A stretch of 64,000 nucleotides of DNA from Dechloromonas agitata is5 (GCF_000519045.1 NZ_KI912532.1:186001-250000); one strand, 5' to 3'. Shown: positions 24,867 through 33,711, numbered from the stretch's first letter. Numbers and translations: made by a program. The notes: generated by a model from the letters alone, not told the origin.

Positions 24867-26114
24867 TCAGAAAAGCTCGACGTCGCCGCTGGCGAAGCCG
24901 GTTTGATTGACAGGATTATTATCTACCTTTTGCGAAATTACACCCATTTTCTGAGAAATCTGGTCGACGTGTTGACAGATTTCAGAAAGCGCCGCCAAGG
25001 CCGCCAGCGAGTCGCCGGAGTTGTTCAGTACCGCCGCCATTTTTTGTTCGTCAGCCAGGATTTCGTCCATCACCTCAAGGCGGCGTCCGACATGGCCAAG
25101 CAGCTGGGTGACCATGTCCTGGAACTGCAACGACACGATAGCCTGATTGACCGACTGCTCGACCTGTTCCGCAATCACGTTCAATTCACTGACCGTATCG
25201 CCCGTCCTCCGGTTCATTTCGTTGATACCAAGCATCGCGTTTTCGACATCGTTCTTCGAGGTCAGCGCGAAGGTCATGTCCTGGGCCGCCATCTGGTTGA
25301 TGGCCTGCTCGGTGGCCTCGATGTTGGCCTGCATTTTGAGCAGTGAATCACGTATCTGCTGACTGAAATGGCTGGTCCGGCTGGACAGGTCGCGCACCTC
25401 ATCGGCCACCACCGCAAAGCCGCGCCCGGCCTCACCGGCCCGTGCCGCCTCGATGGCCGCATTGAGAGCAAGCAGGTTGGTCTGCTTGGAGATTCCTTCG
25501 ATCTCGCCCAGCATGCCGCGCACCTCACTCATCTGGCTGCTGATGCGGTCAGTCATTTCGACCAGGGACATCGCCAACCGGGAATTCTCGACGACGCTCT
25601 CGACAAACTGGCGCAGCGTTTCGGAAGTCTTCGTCGCAAAGCCCTGGAATTCGCTGACGGAACCATCTGCGACACCAGCGCCGACCACCTGCATGCCGAG
25701 CAACTGCTGGCGCTGGATTTGTGTGTTCATGCCATGAAAACTGGCGACCAGCTTGTCGATCGCCTCGCTGAAGATGTCCTGCGCCCGGCGGATTTCCTGA
25801 CGCATCGCCTCGACCTGGCGGGTAGCTTCAGACGATACATGAACGATGGCCTGGCCACTGCGCTCAACGATTTCATGCCTTGCCGCAAGGAGGTTGTCAG
25901 CCTCGCCGTTCTGTCGATCCGCTGCCACCAGCGAACGCGCGAGCAGCAACCAGCCCCCCGCCACGGCGACCAGGGCGGCAATGACGGCTAACGAGCGGGC
26001 TGTGGGATCGGCTGCCAGCAGAACCCCGAGAACCAGGCCAGACCAGCCGAAGCCAAACCACATCATCTTGCTGCTATGCGCCACACGCCCCCCCTCGATG
26101 TTGGTTCGACTCAA
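24867..26114 (-). CDS. Membrane-anchored chemoreceptor-like protein without periplasmic sensor
   Basis: 415-aa protein with two N-terminal hydrophobic segments (~18-36 and ~40-60) joined by a few residues, so almost nothing reaches the periplasm. No HAMP is visible. The cytoplasmic part has the receptor tip signature [20 protein letters not shown] and a long coiled coil before and after it. The C-terminus is GDVELF rather than the WEEF tether of the other receptors. It overlaps motB by 4 bp and lies upstream of cheY. It may sense internal state or act as an array-organising protein; both are inferences. Confidence 0.88.
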   Translation of the reverse strand: MSRTNIEGGRVAHSSKMMWFGFGWSGLVLGVLLAADPTARSLAVIAALVAVAGGWLLLARSLVAADRQNGEADNLLAARHEIVERSGQAIVHVSSEATRQVEAMRQEIRRAQDIFSEAIDKLVASFHGMNTQIQRQQLLGMQVVGAGVADGSVSEFQGFATKTSETLRQFVESVVENSRLAMSLVEMTDRISSQMSEVRGMLGEIEGISKQTNLLALNAAIEAARAGEAGRGFAVVADEVRDLSSRTSHFSQQIRDSLLKMQANIEATEQAINQMAAQDMTFALTSKNDVENAMLGINEMNRRTGDTVSELNVIAEQVEQSVNQAIVSLQFQDMVTQLLGHVGRRLEVMDEILADEQKMAAVLNNSGDSLAALAALSEICQHVDQISQKMGVISQKVDNNPVNQTGFASGDVELF

Positions 26115-27058
26115 CCGGCGGTACCCTTGCCACTCCCCGGCAAACTCAAGCCCTCGGGCAGGATCTCTTCGCCGCCCACCTCGGACTCTGGCCCCTCTTC
26201 CTGCAGAATCGCCAGCTCGGTCTTCCGGTTCAGCACGACGATGCTGATCCGGCGATTCACCGAATTCAACGGATCGTTCTTGTCGAACAGGACAGTCGAC
26301 GCCAAGCCGACCACGCGCAATACCTTGCTGTCATCCATACCGCCCTGTACCAGCTCGCGACGCGAGGCATTGGCCCGGTTGGCCGACAACTCCCAGTTCG
26401 AGAAACCCTTTTCACCGCCCGCAAACTGGGCGGCATCAGTGTGCCCAGCCAGGCTGATGCGGTTGGATACCCCGTTCAGCGCCTTGCCGATCTGACGCAG
26501 GATGTCCCTTGTATATGGCTTCAGATCGGCACTGCTCGAATCGAACATCGGCCGGTTCTGCTCGTCGACAATCTGGATGCGCAAGCCTTCCGACGTGATA
26601 TCGAGCAACATCTGTTTCTTGAACTGGGCCAGTTGCGGGCTTTGCTCAATCATCTTCTCGATATCGCGCTTCAGGAGTTCCAGGCGCTCCTGCTCCTTGC
26701 GGCGGAACTCGGCCTGGGCCTCCTTGGAGAACGACGTCGATTTCTTCGCCTCGACATCGCCGCGCTTGACCTGACCGGACTGGCGGGTCAAATCCTTGCC
26801 CCCGCCCTGCAAGACGCTGGTCGCGTCACCCGAACCCGCCCCACCTTGCTGAGAAACCTTCAAGGGATTCTGAAAAAAATCCGCAATGCCCTGCAAATCA
26901 CCCTTGGCGGTCGAACCGAGCAGCCACATGAGCAGGAAGAAGGCCATCATCGCCGTCACGAAGTCGGCATAGGCAATCTTCCAGGCGCCACCATGCCCGC
27001 CGCCGGCGACGACCTTCTTGCGCTTGATGACTATGGGGCGAGTGGAATCGTCGCTCAT
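26111..27058 (-). CDS. motB: Flagellar motor stator protein MotB
   Basis: Stator anchor of 315 aa. A basic N-terminus ([11 protein letters not shown]) precedes one span with the proton-binding Asp in [19 protein letters not shown] (~residue 31). A plug-like segment and a long linker follow. The OmpA/MotB domain ([35 protein letters not shown]) lies at ~190-285. It is 27 bp after motA and overlaps the receptor-like gene by 4 bp. This is the second stator set beside MotCD. Confidence 0.96.
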   Translation of the reverse strand: MSDDSTRPIVIKRKKVVAGGGHGGAWKIAYADFVTAMMAFFLLMWLLGSTAKGDLQGIADFFQNPLKVSQQGGAGSGDATSVLQGGGKDLTRQSGQVKRGDVEAKKSTSFSKEAQAEFRRKEQERLELLKRDIEKMIEQSPQLAQFKKQMLLDITSEGLRIQIVDEQNRPMFDSSSADLKPYTRDILRQIGKALNGVSNRISLAGHTDAAQFAGGEKGFSNWELSANRANASRRELVQGGMDDSKVLRVVGLASTVLFDKNDPLNSVNRRISIVVLNRKTELAILQEEGPESEVGGEEILPEGLSLPGSGKGTAG

Positions 27059-27085
27059 CGCTGATCTCTGATGCGCCAGCCGGGC

Positions 27086-27943
27086 TTACTTGCCCTTGCG
27101 CGCCTTGAGTTCTTCTTCCAGTTCCCGGAAGCTGGGGCGGTTATGGGAATCCAAGGCCTTGCGACCGAATTCGATGGCCACCTGAGGGGCATAACCGGAC
27201 ATGGAAGCGAGCAGCACCATCTTGATGCAGCGGTAAATGGTCGCCCCTTCCTGCGCCTTCTGCTCAAGCAGTTTGGCGACGGGCTCGACGAAGCCGTAGG
27301 CAATCAGAATACCGAGGAAAGTACCGACCAGTGCGCCACCGATCATCTTGCCGAGCACGGCCGGCGGCTGCCCGACGGAGCCCATGACGTTCACCACCCC
27401 CATCACCGCCACGACGATACCGAAAGCCGGCACGGCACCGGCCACGCTGGCCACGACATGGCTCGGCTCGATGGCTTCATGATGGTGCGCCTCGAGTTCG
27501 ACATCCATCAGGCTTTCGATTTCAACGGTATTCAGGTTGCCACCGACCATCATGCGCAAGTAGTCGGTCGTGAATTCCATAATGTGATGATCCTGAACCA
27601 GAGTCGGATACTTGGAAAAAATCGGGCTGGCCTCGGGATTCTCAATGTCCCCCTCGATGGACATCAGGCCTTCCTTGCGGACTTTGGCCAGAATCTCGAA
27701 CAACATCGCCAGCGTATCGATGTAGAAGGCCTTGTTGAACTTGGAGCCCTTCAGAATCCCGGGAATTGCACCAACCGTGGCCTTGATGACGGAAATGTTA
27801 TTGGCGGCGACGAAATAACCGATGACGAGGCCGATGATGGCGACATATTCAGTTGGTACCCAGAGGGCCAGCAGGCTGCCGTGGATGGCGTAAGTTCCCA
27901 ACGCCGCAGCCAAAATTATGACGTACCCAACAATCAGAAACAT
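27086..27943 (-). CDS. motA: Flagellar motor stator protein MotA
   Basis: Channel-forming stator subunit of 285 aa with four membrane spans: two near the N-terminus (~1-20, 33-52) and two at ~170-225 ([36 protein letters not shown]). The cytoplasmic region between contains the charged FliG contact residues. Its length and the ending [15 protein letters not shown] match enteric-type MotA. It is first in the long motA-motB-receptor-cheY-cheA-cheW series. The start ATG follows a purine-rich GAGGGGGC. Confidence 0.97.
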   Translation of the reverse strand: MFLIVGYVIILAAALGTYAIHGSLLALWVPTEYVAIIGLVIGYFVAANNISVIKATVGAIPGILKGSKFNKAFYIDTLAMLFEILAKVRKEGLMSIEGDIENPEASPIFSKYPTLVQDHHIMEFTTDYLRMMVGGNLNTVEIESLMDVELEAHHHEAIEPSHVVASVAGAVPAFGIVVAVMGVVNVMGSVGQPPAVLGKMIGGALVGTFLGILIAYGFVEPVAKLLEQKAQEGATIYRCIKMVLLASMSGYAPQVAIEFGRKALDSHNRPSFRELEEELKARKGK

Positions 27944-28002
27944 TCAAGCCCCCTCGCGCCGGTCCGTCGACCTGCGCCAATCCACCCATGATCAGTCCTG
28001 CT

Positions 28003-28032
28003 ATTGTAGCCACATGGCTTGCCACTGTGCAA
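28003..28032 (-). promoter_or_regulatory. Probable sigma-70 type promoter for motA
   Basis: Minus-strand TTGCAC (28032-28027) and TACAAT (28008-28003) with 18 bp between. The start would be near 27996, about 50 bases before the motA ATG. No sigma-28 consensus was found here, which is unusual for motAB. Confidence 0.5.
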
Positions 28033-28116
28033 AGAAAGCCCGCCAGACGGGCAACTCCAGCGTATTTCAGGCGCCCGGTGCTAAACTTCCCGGCATTCGA
28101 CTCTGCCTGTTCTGCC

Positions 28117-28653
28117 GTGATCCACTATTGCATCCGCTGCGGCGCCAGCGTCTCCCTGCGCATTCCGGCCGGTGACTCGCTACCACGCCATGTATGCCAG
28201 GCCTGCGGCCACATCCATTACGAGAATCCCCGCCTGGTCATCTGCTGCGTTGCCGAGTGGGAAGGCAAAATCCTGCTCTGCCGGCGCGCCATCGAACCGC
28301 GCCATGGCTACTGGACGCTGCCTGGCGGCTTCATGGAAAACGGAGAAACCACAGCCGAAGCAGCCGTTCGCGAAACCCGCGAGGAGGCCGGCGCCGAAGT
28401 TACCGTCGATGCGCCTTTTGCGATGGTCAACATCCCTCACATCAATCAAGTGCATCTCTTCTATCGCGGCCGGCTGCGTTCGCCAGATTTCATGGCGGGG
28501 GAAGAGAGTCTCGAAGTGCAGCTGCTTTCGCCGAGCGAAATCCCCTGGCCGGATCTGGCCTTCCGTAGCGTCACCCTGTGCCTCGAACGCTATCTGCGTG
28601 ACCGGGAAGCGCAACGCTTCAGCTTTCACGAAGCAGACTTGCCCCCGCTGTAG
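28117..28653 (+). CDS. Nudix hydrolase with N-terminal zinc ribbon
   Basis: Hydrolyses nucleoside diphosphate-linked substrates; 178 aa from the GTG at 28117. The N-terminus has a four-cysteine zinc ribbon (CIRCG...CQACG, ~4-29) and the Nudix box is complete: [20 protein letters not shown] then EAG. An in-frame ATG at 27988 would add 43 residues with no domain similarity and would enter the motA promoter, so GTG is preferred although its ribosome site is weak. Family COG1051, related to NADH pyrophosphatase/ADP-ribose hydrolases; substrate unknown. It is divergent from motA and convergent with the TonB-like gene. Confidence 0.87.
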   Translation: MIHYCIRCGASVSLRIPAGDSLPRHVCQACGHIHYENPRLVICCVAEWEGKILLCRRAIEPRHGYWTLPGGFMENGETTAEAAVRETREEAGAEVTVDAPFAMVNIPHINQVHLFYRGRLRSPDFMAGEESLEVQLLSPSEIPWPDLAFRSVTLCLERYLRDREAQRFSFHEADLPPL

Positions 28654-28657
28654 GCCG

Positions 28658-29287
28658 CTAGTCTCCCGAGCCGCATTCCAGCACGAACGACATGCGAAAA
28701 CTGCGCCCCTGCGCCACCTGCGGCAGCGAAGCATCACGCAGTGCCGCCTTTAAACTGGACAACGCACGGGCATCGAGTTCCGTATCACCACTGGAATGCA
28801 TCAGCCTGACTTCGGAGCCACCGGCCGGCCCGTAGTACGCAATCGACAGCTTCACGGTACCTTTTCCACCAGAGGGGTGCAGACTCCCCACGTGACGAAG
28901 TCGGCGCGCCAGCAGCAGACGGAACTCCCGCTCGACATCTGCCGGCAAGGCCGGATCGGACTCGCCCTGCAGATCGGTGGGTCGTTGGGAAACCGCTGAA
29001 TGGACTGCCCGCGGCGGAGGGTATTGCCCTCGGGCGCTTGCCCGCCTCACCGCCCTGGTTTGGCGGTCCGGCGCCGACCAGGGCAGGGCTTCAACTGGCG
29101 CGGTTGGCGTTCTTCGCCCGCCGGGCCGGGCTGGCGTCGAATGGATGTCATCCGGCCGCACGCCCAATCTGGCGCGTAACGCCACCCCCTCGGTTGACGG
29201 CGGCACCGGAAGGAGCAGCACCCGGTCAAACAACGAGGTGATAAGCAGCAAGTGAACGGCAACCGATATGACAAATGCACGGAACAT
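28658..29287 (-). CDS. TonB-like energy transducer protein
   Basis: 209-aa protein from ATG 29287 with one N-terminal span (MFRAFVISVAVHLLLITSLF), an Arg/Pro-rich periplasmic linker, and a C-terminal domain ending in a TonB-like fold (GKGTVKLSIAYYGPAGGSEV, ELDARALSSLKAAL). This links outer-membrane receptors to the proton motive force in the TonB family, or is a TolA/TonB relative. No exbB, exbD or outer-membrane receptor lies nearby, so the partner is unknown. The linker is arginine-rich rather than the usual Pro-Lys repeats. Confidence 0.75.
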   Translation of the reverse strand: MFRAFVISVAVHLLLITSLFDRVLLLPVPPSTEGVALRARLGVRPDDIHSTPARPGGRRTPTAPVEALPWSAPDRQTRAVRRASARGQYPPPRAVHSAVSQRPTDLQGESDPALPADVEREFRLLLARRLRHVGSLHPSGGKGTVKLSIAYYGPAGGSEVRLMHSSGDTELDARALSSLKAALRDASLPQVAQGRSFRMSFVLECGSGD

Positions 29288-29309
29288 GCTGCATGGTGCT
29301 ACGGCGCTC

Positions 29310-29348
29310 GAAAAAAACAAACCCCTGCCGGAGTCCGGTCAGGGGTTT
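29310..29348 (-). terminator. Rho-independent terminator, separated from its gene by the insertion sequence
   Basis: Stem AAACCCCTG/CAGGGGTTT (29319-29348) with an inner CCGGA/TCCGG pairing, followed on the minus strand by GTTTTTTT. It lies just upstream of the TonB-like start and 18 bases outside the insertion sequence. Originally it would have stood some 30 bases after the DUF3149 gene. Confidence 0.85.
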
Positions 29349-29369
29349 GGCTTCTCCCAAAGAGGGGAG

Positions 29370-29405
29370 GGTAATCCCCCCAGAATTAGGGGCGATCAGA
29401 AGTAG
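29370..29405 (+). repeat. Left terminal inverted repeat of the insertion sequence
   Basis: Begins GGTAATCCCCCC and continues with imperfect match to the right end (for example GATCAGAAGTAG against GGTCAGAGGTAG). Target duplication GGAG abuts at 29366-29369. Confidence 0.85.
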
Positions 29406-29407
29406 AG

Positions 29408-30208
29408 CTACGCGGCCATGGCCAGCCGCTGTTTTGGCGTGATGCCGCCCAAGGCCATGTTTGGGCGGTCGTGATTGTAGTCGTACATCCACTGGGTGGC
29501 GAAGAGCTGGACTTCATCGAGGTCTGCCCAGCAATATTGCGATAGCCACTCGTAGCGCACTGTCCGGTTGAAGCGCTCGACGTAGGCGTTCTGCTGGGGC
29601 TTGCCCGGCTGGATGTAATCCATCTTGATCTGCCGCTTTTCTGCCCAGTTTTGCACCAGGCCGCTGATGTTCTCCGGGCCATTGTCACATCGAATGGCGG
29701 CTGGTTTCCCCCGCCATTCGATGATCTGCTCCAGGGCACGGATCACCCTCTCGGCCGGCAGCGAGAAATCGATCTCGATGCCCAGGGCTTCCCGGTTGAA
29801 GTCATCGATCACATTGAACAACCGGAAACAGCGCCCGTCTTCGAGCTGGTCATGCATGAAATCCATAGACCACACCTGGTTGATGGCAGTCGGCACGGCC
29901 AGCGGTTCCGGTTTCTCCCGCACCAGCCGTTTCCTGGGCTTGATCCGCAGATTCAATTCCAACTCCCGGTAAATCCGATACACCCGCTTGTGATTCCAAC
30001 CAAAGCCCTTCACGTTGCGCAGGTACAGGAAGCACAGCCCAAATCCCCAGTTGCGGTGGTTGTCGGTTAGCCGCATCAGCCAGTCGGCGATTTCCTCATT
30101 CTCGGCATTCTTCTTGGCCGAATACCGATAGCAGGTCTCGCTCACCTGGAAAATGTCGCAGGCCAAGCGGATCGAAATTCGCTTTCCGGCCACCACTTCC
30201 TTGGCCAT
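29408..30208 (-). CDS. IS3-family transposase OrfB (DDE integrase domain)
   Basis: Integrase subunit, 266 aa from ATG 30208; normally made as an OrfAB fusion by -1 frameshifting. The helical HTH_21-like region ([20 protein letters not shown]) is followed by an rve domain. The catalytic triad is visible: D in [11 protein letters not shown] in [11 protein letters not shown], and E in [14 protein letters not shown]. The C-terminus [18 protein letters not shown] is typical. The open frame extends upstream through the slippery site to 30415 without a stop, as needed for the fusion. No disabling mutation is seen. Confidence 0.95.
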   Translation of the reverse strand: MAKEVVAGKRISIRLACDIFQVSETCYRYSAKKNAENEEIADWLMRLTDNHRNWGFGLCFLYLRNVKGFGWNHKRVYRIYRELELNLRIKPRKRLVREKPEPLAVPTAINQVWSMDFMHDQLEDGRCFRLFNVIDDFNREALGIEIDFSLPAERVIRALEQIIEWRGKPAAIRCDNGPENISGLVQNWAEKRQIKMDYIQPGKPQQNAYVERFNRTVRYEWLSQYCWADLDEVQLFATQWMYDYNHDRPNMALGGITPKQRLAMAA

Positions 30209-30231
30209 CTCACGCCGGCGAGATGGCCGAC

Positions 30232-30495
30232 CTACTTTTTTCCCAGGTACTCCTTCAGAATATCCGCCTTCAGGCGCTCCTCGGCGTACATCTTTTTGAG
30301 CCGCGCATTCTCGGCTTCCAACTCCTTCATCCGGGCCATCATGGACACGTCCAGGCCGCCGTATTTCGCCCGCCATTTGTAGAACGTCGCCGAGCTGATT
30401 CCCAACTCCCGGCACAACTCCGGCACCGATAGCCCACCCTCGACCCGCTTCAACGCCTCGATGATCTGGCTGTCCGAAAACTTCGACTTCTTCAT
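30232..30495 (-). CDS. IS3-family transposase OrfA (DNA-binding subunit)
   Basis: 87-aa HTH protein that binds the ends of the element. It opens [20 protein letters not shown] and contains the helix-turn-helix [20 protein letters not shown], then a leucine-zipper-like helix ([20 protein letters not shown]). Those features are typical of the IS407 group. It ends at TAG directly after the A6G slippery sequence, whose -1 shift joins it to orfB. Confidence 0.95.
   Translation of the reverse strand: MKKSKFSDSQIIEALKRVEGGLSVPELCRELGISSATFYKWRAKYGGLDVSMMARMKELEAENARLKKMYAEERLKADILKEYLGKK
30235..30241 (-). promoter_or_regulatory. Programmed -1 frameshift site of the transposase
   Basis: AAAAAAG heptamer (A AAA AAG in the orfA frame) followed at once by the orfA stop TAG. 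The orfB frame is exactly -1 relative to orfA and reads through this point. Confidence 0.8.
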
Positions 30496-30522
30496 GCAGA
30501 ACTCTCCCTTTACGAGAAAATT

Positions 30523-30559
30523 CTACCTCTGACCGCCTTTATTGGCCGGGGGGATTACC
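30523..30559 (-). repeat. Right terminal inverted repeat of the insertion sequence
   Basis: Reads GGTAATCCCCCC on the minus strand from 30559, followed by sequence similar to the left end. Target duplication GGAG abuts at 30560-30563. Confidence 0.85.
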
Positions 30560-30571
30560 GGAGCACCGGCG

Positions 30572-30712
30572 TTACTTGCCGAGTTTGCGCGACTCTTCTT
30601 CCACCTTGTTCGAGTACATCTTGCCCATGACGGCACCGATGACCAACACACCGATGATGACGACCAGGCTCATCAGGCCGATGTCACTACCAAACAACAG
30701 TTCCCACGCCAT
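30572..30712 (-). CDS. Small membrane protein, DUF3149 family
   Basis: 46-aa protein with one hydrophobic span (~12-29, LMSLVVIIGVLVIGAV) and a charged C-terminal tail (KVEEESRKLGK). The MAWELLFGSDIGLMSL opening is the DUF3149 signature. A strong ribosome site GGGAGG lies 6 bases before ATG. It is the last gene after ccoG-ccoH, so it may help cbb3 oxidase assembly or simply ride in the operon; its function is unknown. The insertion sequence begins 12 bases beyond its stop codon. Confidence 0.88.
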   Translation of the reverse strand: MAWELLFGSDIGLMSLVVIIGVLVIGAVMGKMYSNKVEEESRKLGK

Positions 30713-30739
30713 AAGTTACCTCCCTGTAACGAATAAAAA

Positions 30740-31261
30740 CTACCTTGCCGGTTGCGCCGTCAGGCGCAAGGGCTCATCCGAATCGGCCAGCCATTCGCCG
30801 TGCAGGCGCCACTGACCGGCCGGGTCCTCGATGGACACCAGCCAGCGACCGCCGACCTCACCCTGCAACTTGCCACTGTAGAAACCCTGCCCTTCCGACA
30901 CCATGGCCAGCGTCTGATCCTGGCCCGCCCGGGTCGGATGGGCCAGACGCAGATCAATGGCCTGGGGTATCGCGACCCCCTCGTTGGCCCGGATCAACAG
31001 GCGCACGCCTTGGCCCGAGCGCATCAGGTCAGCCTGAAGGCCAAGGCTACTCGCCTGATGGTCGCGCTTCAGCGTCTGATTAACGGCCAATCCCTGTTTG
31101 TAATAGTCGTCGGTCACCAAGCCGTCGTAGCTGGCAACAGCCAGCCAGAGCGTCACAACGCCGGCGATGACGACGGCGACCGGGCCGGCCATCAACAACC
31201 AGGGCCAGCGCTGCTTGTACCAGGGTTGAACATCGCTACGAAGGGTCATCGTTTGGCTCAT
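30740..31261 (-). CDS. ccoH: cbb3 oxidase assembly protein CcoH/FixH
   Basis: 173-aa membrane protein needed for stable cbb3 oxidase. A cytoplasmic N-terminus with WYKQRWPWLLMAGP leads into one span (~18-45), then a periplasmic FixH domain with VTDDYYKQGLAVNQTL and GGRWLVSIEDPAGQWRLHGE. These are conserved FixH features. It lies 2 bp after ccoG and 27 bp before the DUF3149 gene, on the same strand as ccoNOQP. Confidence 0.93.
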   Translation of the reverse strand: MSQTMTLRSDVQPWYKQRWPWLLMAGPVAVVIAGVVTLWLAVASYDGLVTDDYYKQGLAVNQTLKRDHQASSLGLQADLMRSGQGVRLLIRANEGVAIPQAIDLRLAHPTRAGQDQTLAMVSEGQGFYSGKLQGEVGGRWLVSIEDPAGQWRLHGEWLADSDEPLRLTAQPAR

Positions 31262-31263
31262 GG

Positions 31264-32664
31264 TCAGGGCATCAGGAAAGTGGCCTTTTCATGAACCGCG
31301 ATGGCTTCGTGGTTCTCGGCCTTGATATCAAAATAAATGGTGTTGGCGCCCGCCTTGCCGGATTCCGGCGGTACGCGGACGACAATGGTGACCTCGTGAT
31401 TCTCGGCACTGGCGACATCGACATGCTTGTCACCGACAATCTCGATACCGTCCATCCCTTCGACCGACAGTACGTAGCGCCTGGGCTCCTCGGTCGTGTT
31501 CATGATCTTGAGGTTGTAAACGTTCTCGATGCGGCCATCGTCCGCCTCGCGGGCCAGAAGTGAGCGATCGCGAATCACATCCACTTTGAGCGGCACCCGC
31601 GTGGCCAGGGACCAGACCGAGGCGGCGACGATGGCGACCAGGATGGCGGTGTAAAGCAGCACACGGGGACGCAGGATATGACTGACCACTTCCTTCGGTG
31701 TGAAATGCTTGGCCAGGGCGTTCTCGGTGGTGTAACGGATTAGGCCGCGCGGCTTGCCAACCTTGTCCATGACCGGATCACAGGCATCGATGCAGGCGCC
31801 GCAACCGATGCATTCGTACTGAATGCCATTGCGTATATCGATCCCGGTAGGGCAGACCGCGACGCAGAGGCCGCAATCGACGCAATCGCCGAGCGAATTG
31901 GCATCGCCGCCCTTCTTGCGCGCACCGCGCGGCTCGCCCCGTTCCGGGTCGTAGGTAATGACCAGGGTATCCGGATCGAACATCACACCCTGAAAACGGG
32001 CATAAGGACACATGTATTTGCAGACCTGCTCGCGCAGAAAACCGGCCTGCATGTAAAGGAAGCCACCGTAGAAGAAGATCCAGAACAACTCCCAGCCGGA
32101 CAAGCCGAAGGGCAGTGCGGCCAGCAGTTCGTCAACCGGCGTGAAGTAAGCAACCAGCGTAAAACCGGTCCAGATCGAAATCAGCAGCCAAGCAGCGTGT
32201 TTGGCCGCCTTCAGGTAGAACTTGCGAGTGGTAAGCGGCCCTTTGTCCAGTTTCATGCGGGCCGAACGATCCCCTTCGATCCGGTTTTCGATCCACATGA
32301 AAATCTCGGAATAAACTGTCTGAGGGCAGGCGTAGCCGCAGAACAGGCGTCCGGCAATGGCTGTGAACAGGAAGAGTGCGTAGGCCGAAATGATCAGCAG
32401 CAGGGCAAGATAGAACACATCCTGCGGCCACAGAACCAGGCCGAACAAGTAAAACTTGCGCTCGACCAGATGAAGGAGGACAGCCTGCCGGCCATTCCAC
32501 TCCAACCACGGCGCGCCATAGAAGATGATCTGAGTCAGCCAGACCAGCACCCAACGCCAAGTATTCCACCAGCCCTTGACATCACGAATATAGATCTTCT
32601 TGTGCCTCTCGTAGAACGAAACGGGCGCAGGGGCTTGTTGGCCGGAGTTTTCTCTGGGTTCCAT
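31264..32664 (-). CDS. ccoG: cbb3 oxidase accessory protein CcoG (copper reductase), copy 1
   Basis: Polyferredoxin membrane protein of 466 aa. It has five or six spans with the CGYACPQTVYSE motif after the third, and a cytosolic region with two [4Fe-4S] clusters: CVDCGLCVAVCPTGIDIRNG and CIGCGACIDACDPV. CcoG reduces copper(II) to copper(I) for insertion into CcoN in other bacteria. A C-terminal Ig-like domain follows. It is separated from ccoP by a terminator, so it has its own transcript with ccoH. A paralogue is at 45658-47073. Confidence 0.95.
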   Translation of the reverse strand: MEPRENSGQQAPAPVSFYERHKKIYIRDVKGWWNTWRWVLVWLTQIIFYGAPWLEWNGRQAVLLHLVERKFYLFGLVLWPQDVFYLALLLIISAYALFLFTAIAGRLFCGYACPQTVYSEIFMWIENRIEGDRSARMKLDKGPLTTRKFYLKAAKHAAWLLISIWTGFTLVAYFTPVDELLAALPFGLSGWELFWIFFYGGFLYMQAGFLREQVCKYMCPYARFQGVMFDPDTLVITYDPERGEPRGARKKGGDANSLGDCVDCGLCVAVCPTGIDIRNGIQYECIGCGACIDACDPVMDKVGKPRGLIRYTTENALAKHFTPKEVVSHILRPRVLLYTAILVAIVAASVWSLATRVPLKVDVIRDRSLLAREADDGRIENVYNLKIMNTTEEPRRYVLSVEGMDGIEIVGDKHVDVASAENHEVTIVVRVPPESGKAGANTIYFDIKAENHEAIAVHEKATFLMP

Positions 32665-32756
32665 GGTGGCTATATCCGTATCGAAATTACGCTAGGGCAG
32701 TGCCTGTTCGCTGAACGATCAACGCAATTTGGATACAAATCTGGCGTAGCTGACAT

Positions 32757-32788
32757 GAAAAGCAGCGGGGCGGCCATGCCGCCCCGCT
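32757..32788 (-). terminator. Terminator between ccoP and ccoG
   Basis: Perfect 11-bp stem AGCGGGGCGGC/GCCGCCCCGCT (32764-32788) with a 3-base loop, followed on the minus strand by GCTTTTC. Only nine bases after the ccoP stop codon. Weak U-run, so partial read-through into ccoG is possible. Confidence 0.75.
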
Positions 32789-32796
32789 AAGCTTCA

Positions 32797-33696
32797 TTAC
32801 TTGGCGCCTTGGTTCAAGCTGAGCACGTAGGCCGACAGCAGATGCACCTTGGCGTCGCCGAGGAATTCCTTCCAGGCCGGCATCTGGTTCTGACGCCCCT
32901 TGGTGATGGTCTCGGTGATAGCAGCTTCGGACGAACCGTACAGCCAGACCTTGTCGGTCAGGTTCGGTGCGCCAACAGCGTGCATGCCCTTGGCATCCAT
33001 GCCGTGACAGCCAACGCAACCAGCCGAACCAAAGGTTTCCTGGCCCTTGGCGGCACGTGCCGAGTCATGCGGCAGACCGGACAGGGAACGGACATAGTTC
33101 GCCAGATCCTTGATCGTATCGCCCCCCAGCTGCTCATGCGGAGGCATGACGCCCATTCGACCGTTGGCGATGGTCTCCTTGATCTGCTCCGGCTCACCGC
33201 CGTACAGCCAGTCGCCATCTGTCAGGTTCGGGAAGCCCTTGGCGCCACGGGCGTCAGCGCCATGGCACTGCATGCAGTAGGTCAGATACAGGCGCTTGCC
33301 CATTTCCATCGCTTGCTTGTCGGCCGCCACCGCCTTCAGATCCATGGCCAGATACTTGTCGAACATCGGCTTGACGACGGCGTCCATCTTATCGACTTCG
33401 ACCTTGTGTTGGCCAACCGAGGTCCAGCCGAGCATGCCCTTGAAGTTGCCCAAGCCCGGATAGAGGGCAAGATAGACGAGCGCGAACACAACCGTGATCA
33501 CGAACATCCAGCTCCACCACTTGGGCATCGGGTTGTTGTATTCCTCGAGGGTTTCATCCCAGACGTGACCCATGGTCTTGCCCGGCGTGAAAGTCGCCTT
33601 GCCCTGTACGATCAGCAGAATGGCGCAGGCGAGAATACTGCCCACGACGATCACGATCACATACAGGTTCCAAAAATCGCTAACGAAATCGCTCAT
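32797..33696 (-). CDS. ccoP: cbb3 oxidase diheme cytochrome subunit CcoP
   Basis: 299-aa membrane-anchored cytochrome c subunit. Two N-terminal spans (YVIVIVVGSILACAILLIV and WWSWMFVITVVFALVYLAL) precede two heme-binding motifs: CMQCH (~residue 142) and CVGCH (~residue 228). Axial Met ligands are likely in the following segments (MPPHEQ and MPAW). It passes electrons to CcoN. Last of ccoN-ccoO-ccoQ-ccoP and closed by a terminator. Confidence 0.97.
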   Translation of the reverse strand: MSDFVSDFWNLYVIVIVVGSILACAILLIVQGKATFTPGKTMGHVWDETLEEYNNPMPKWWSWMFVITVVFALVYLALYPGLGNFKGMLGWTSVGQHKVEVDKMDAVVKPMFDKYLAMDLKAVAADKQAMEMGKRLYLTYCMQCHGADARGAKGFPNLTDGDWLYGGEPEQIKETIANGRMGVMPPHEQLGGDTIKDLANYVRSLSGLPHDSARAAKGQETFGSAGCVGCHGMDAKGMHAVGAPNLTDKVWLYGSSEAAITETITKGRQNQMPAWKEFLGDAKVHLLSAYVLSLNQGAK

Positions 33697-33711
33697 TTGC
33701 TTTCCTTTATA

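Larger units (their letters stand above)
29370..30559 (-). mobile_element. IS3-family insertion sequence, IS407-like, intact
   Basis: 1190-bp element with two overlapping transposase frames, orfA and orfB, on the minus strand. The ends are inverted repeats starting GGTAATCCCCCC on both sides and staying similar for about 36 bases. The flanking bases GGAG (29366-29369 and 30560-30563) form a 4-bp direct repeat, the target duplication size expected for the IS407 group. OrfA and OrfB are complete and the frameshift site is intact, so the element looks active. It inserted between the DUF3149 gene and its terminator. Confidence 0.9.
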
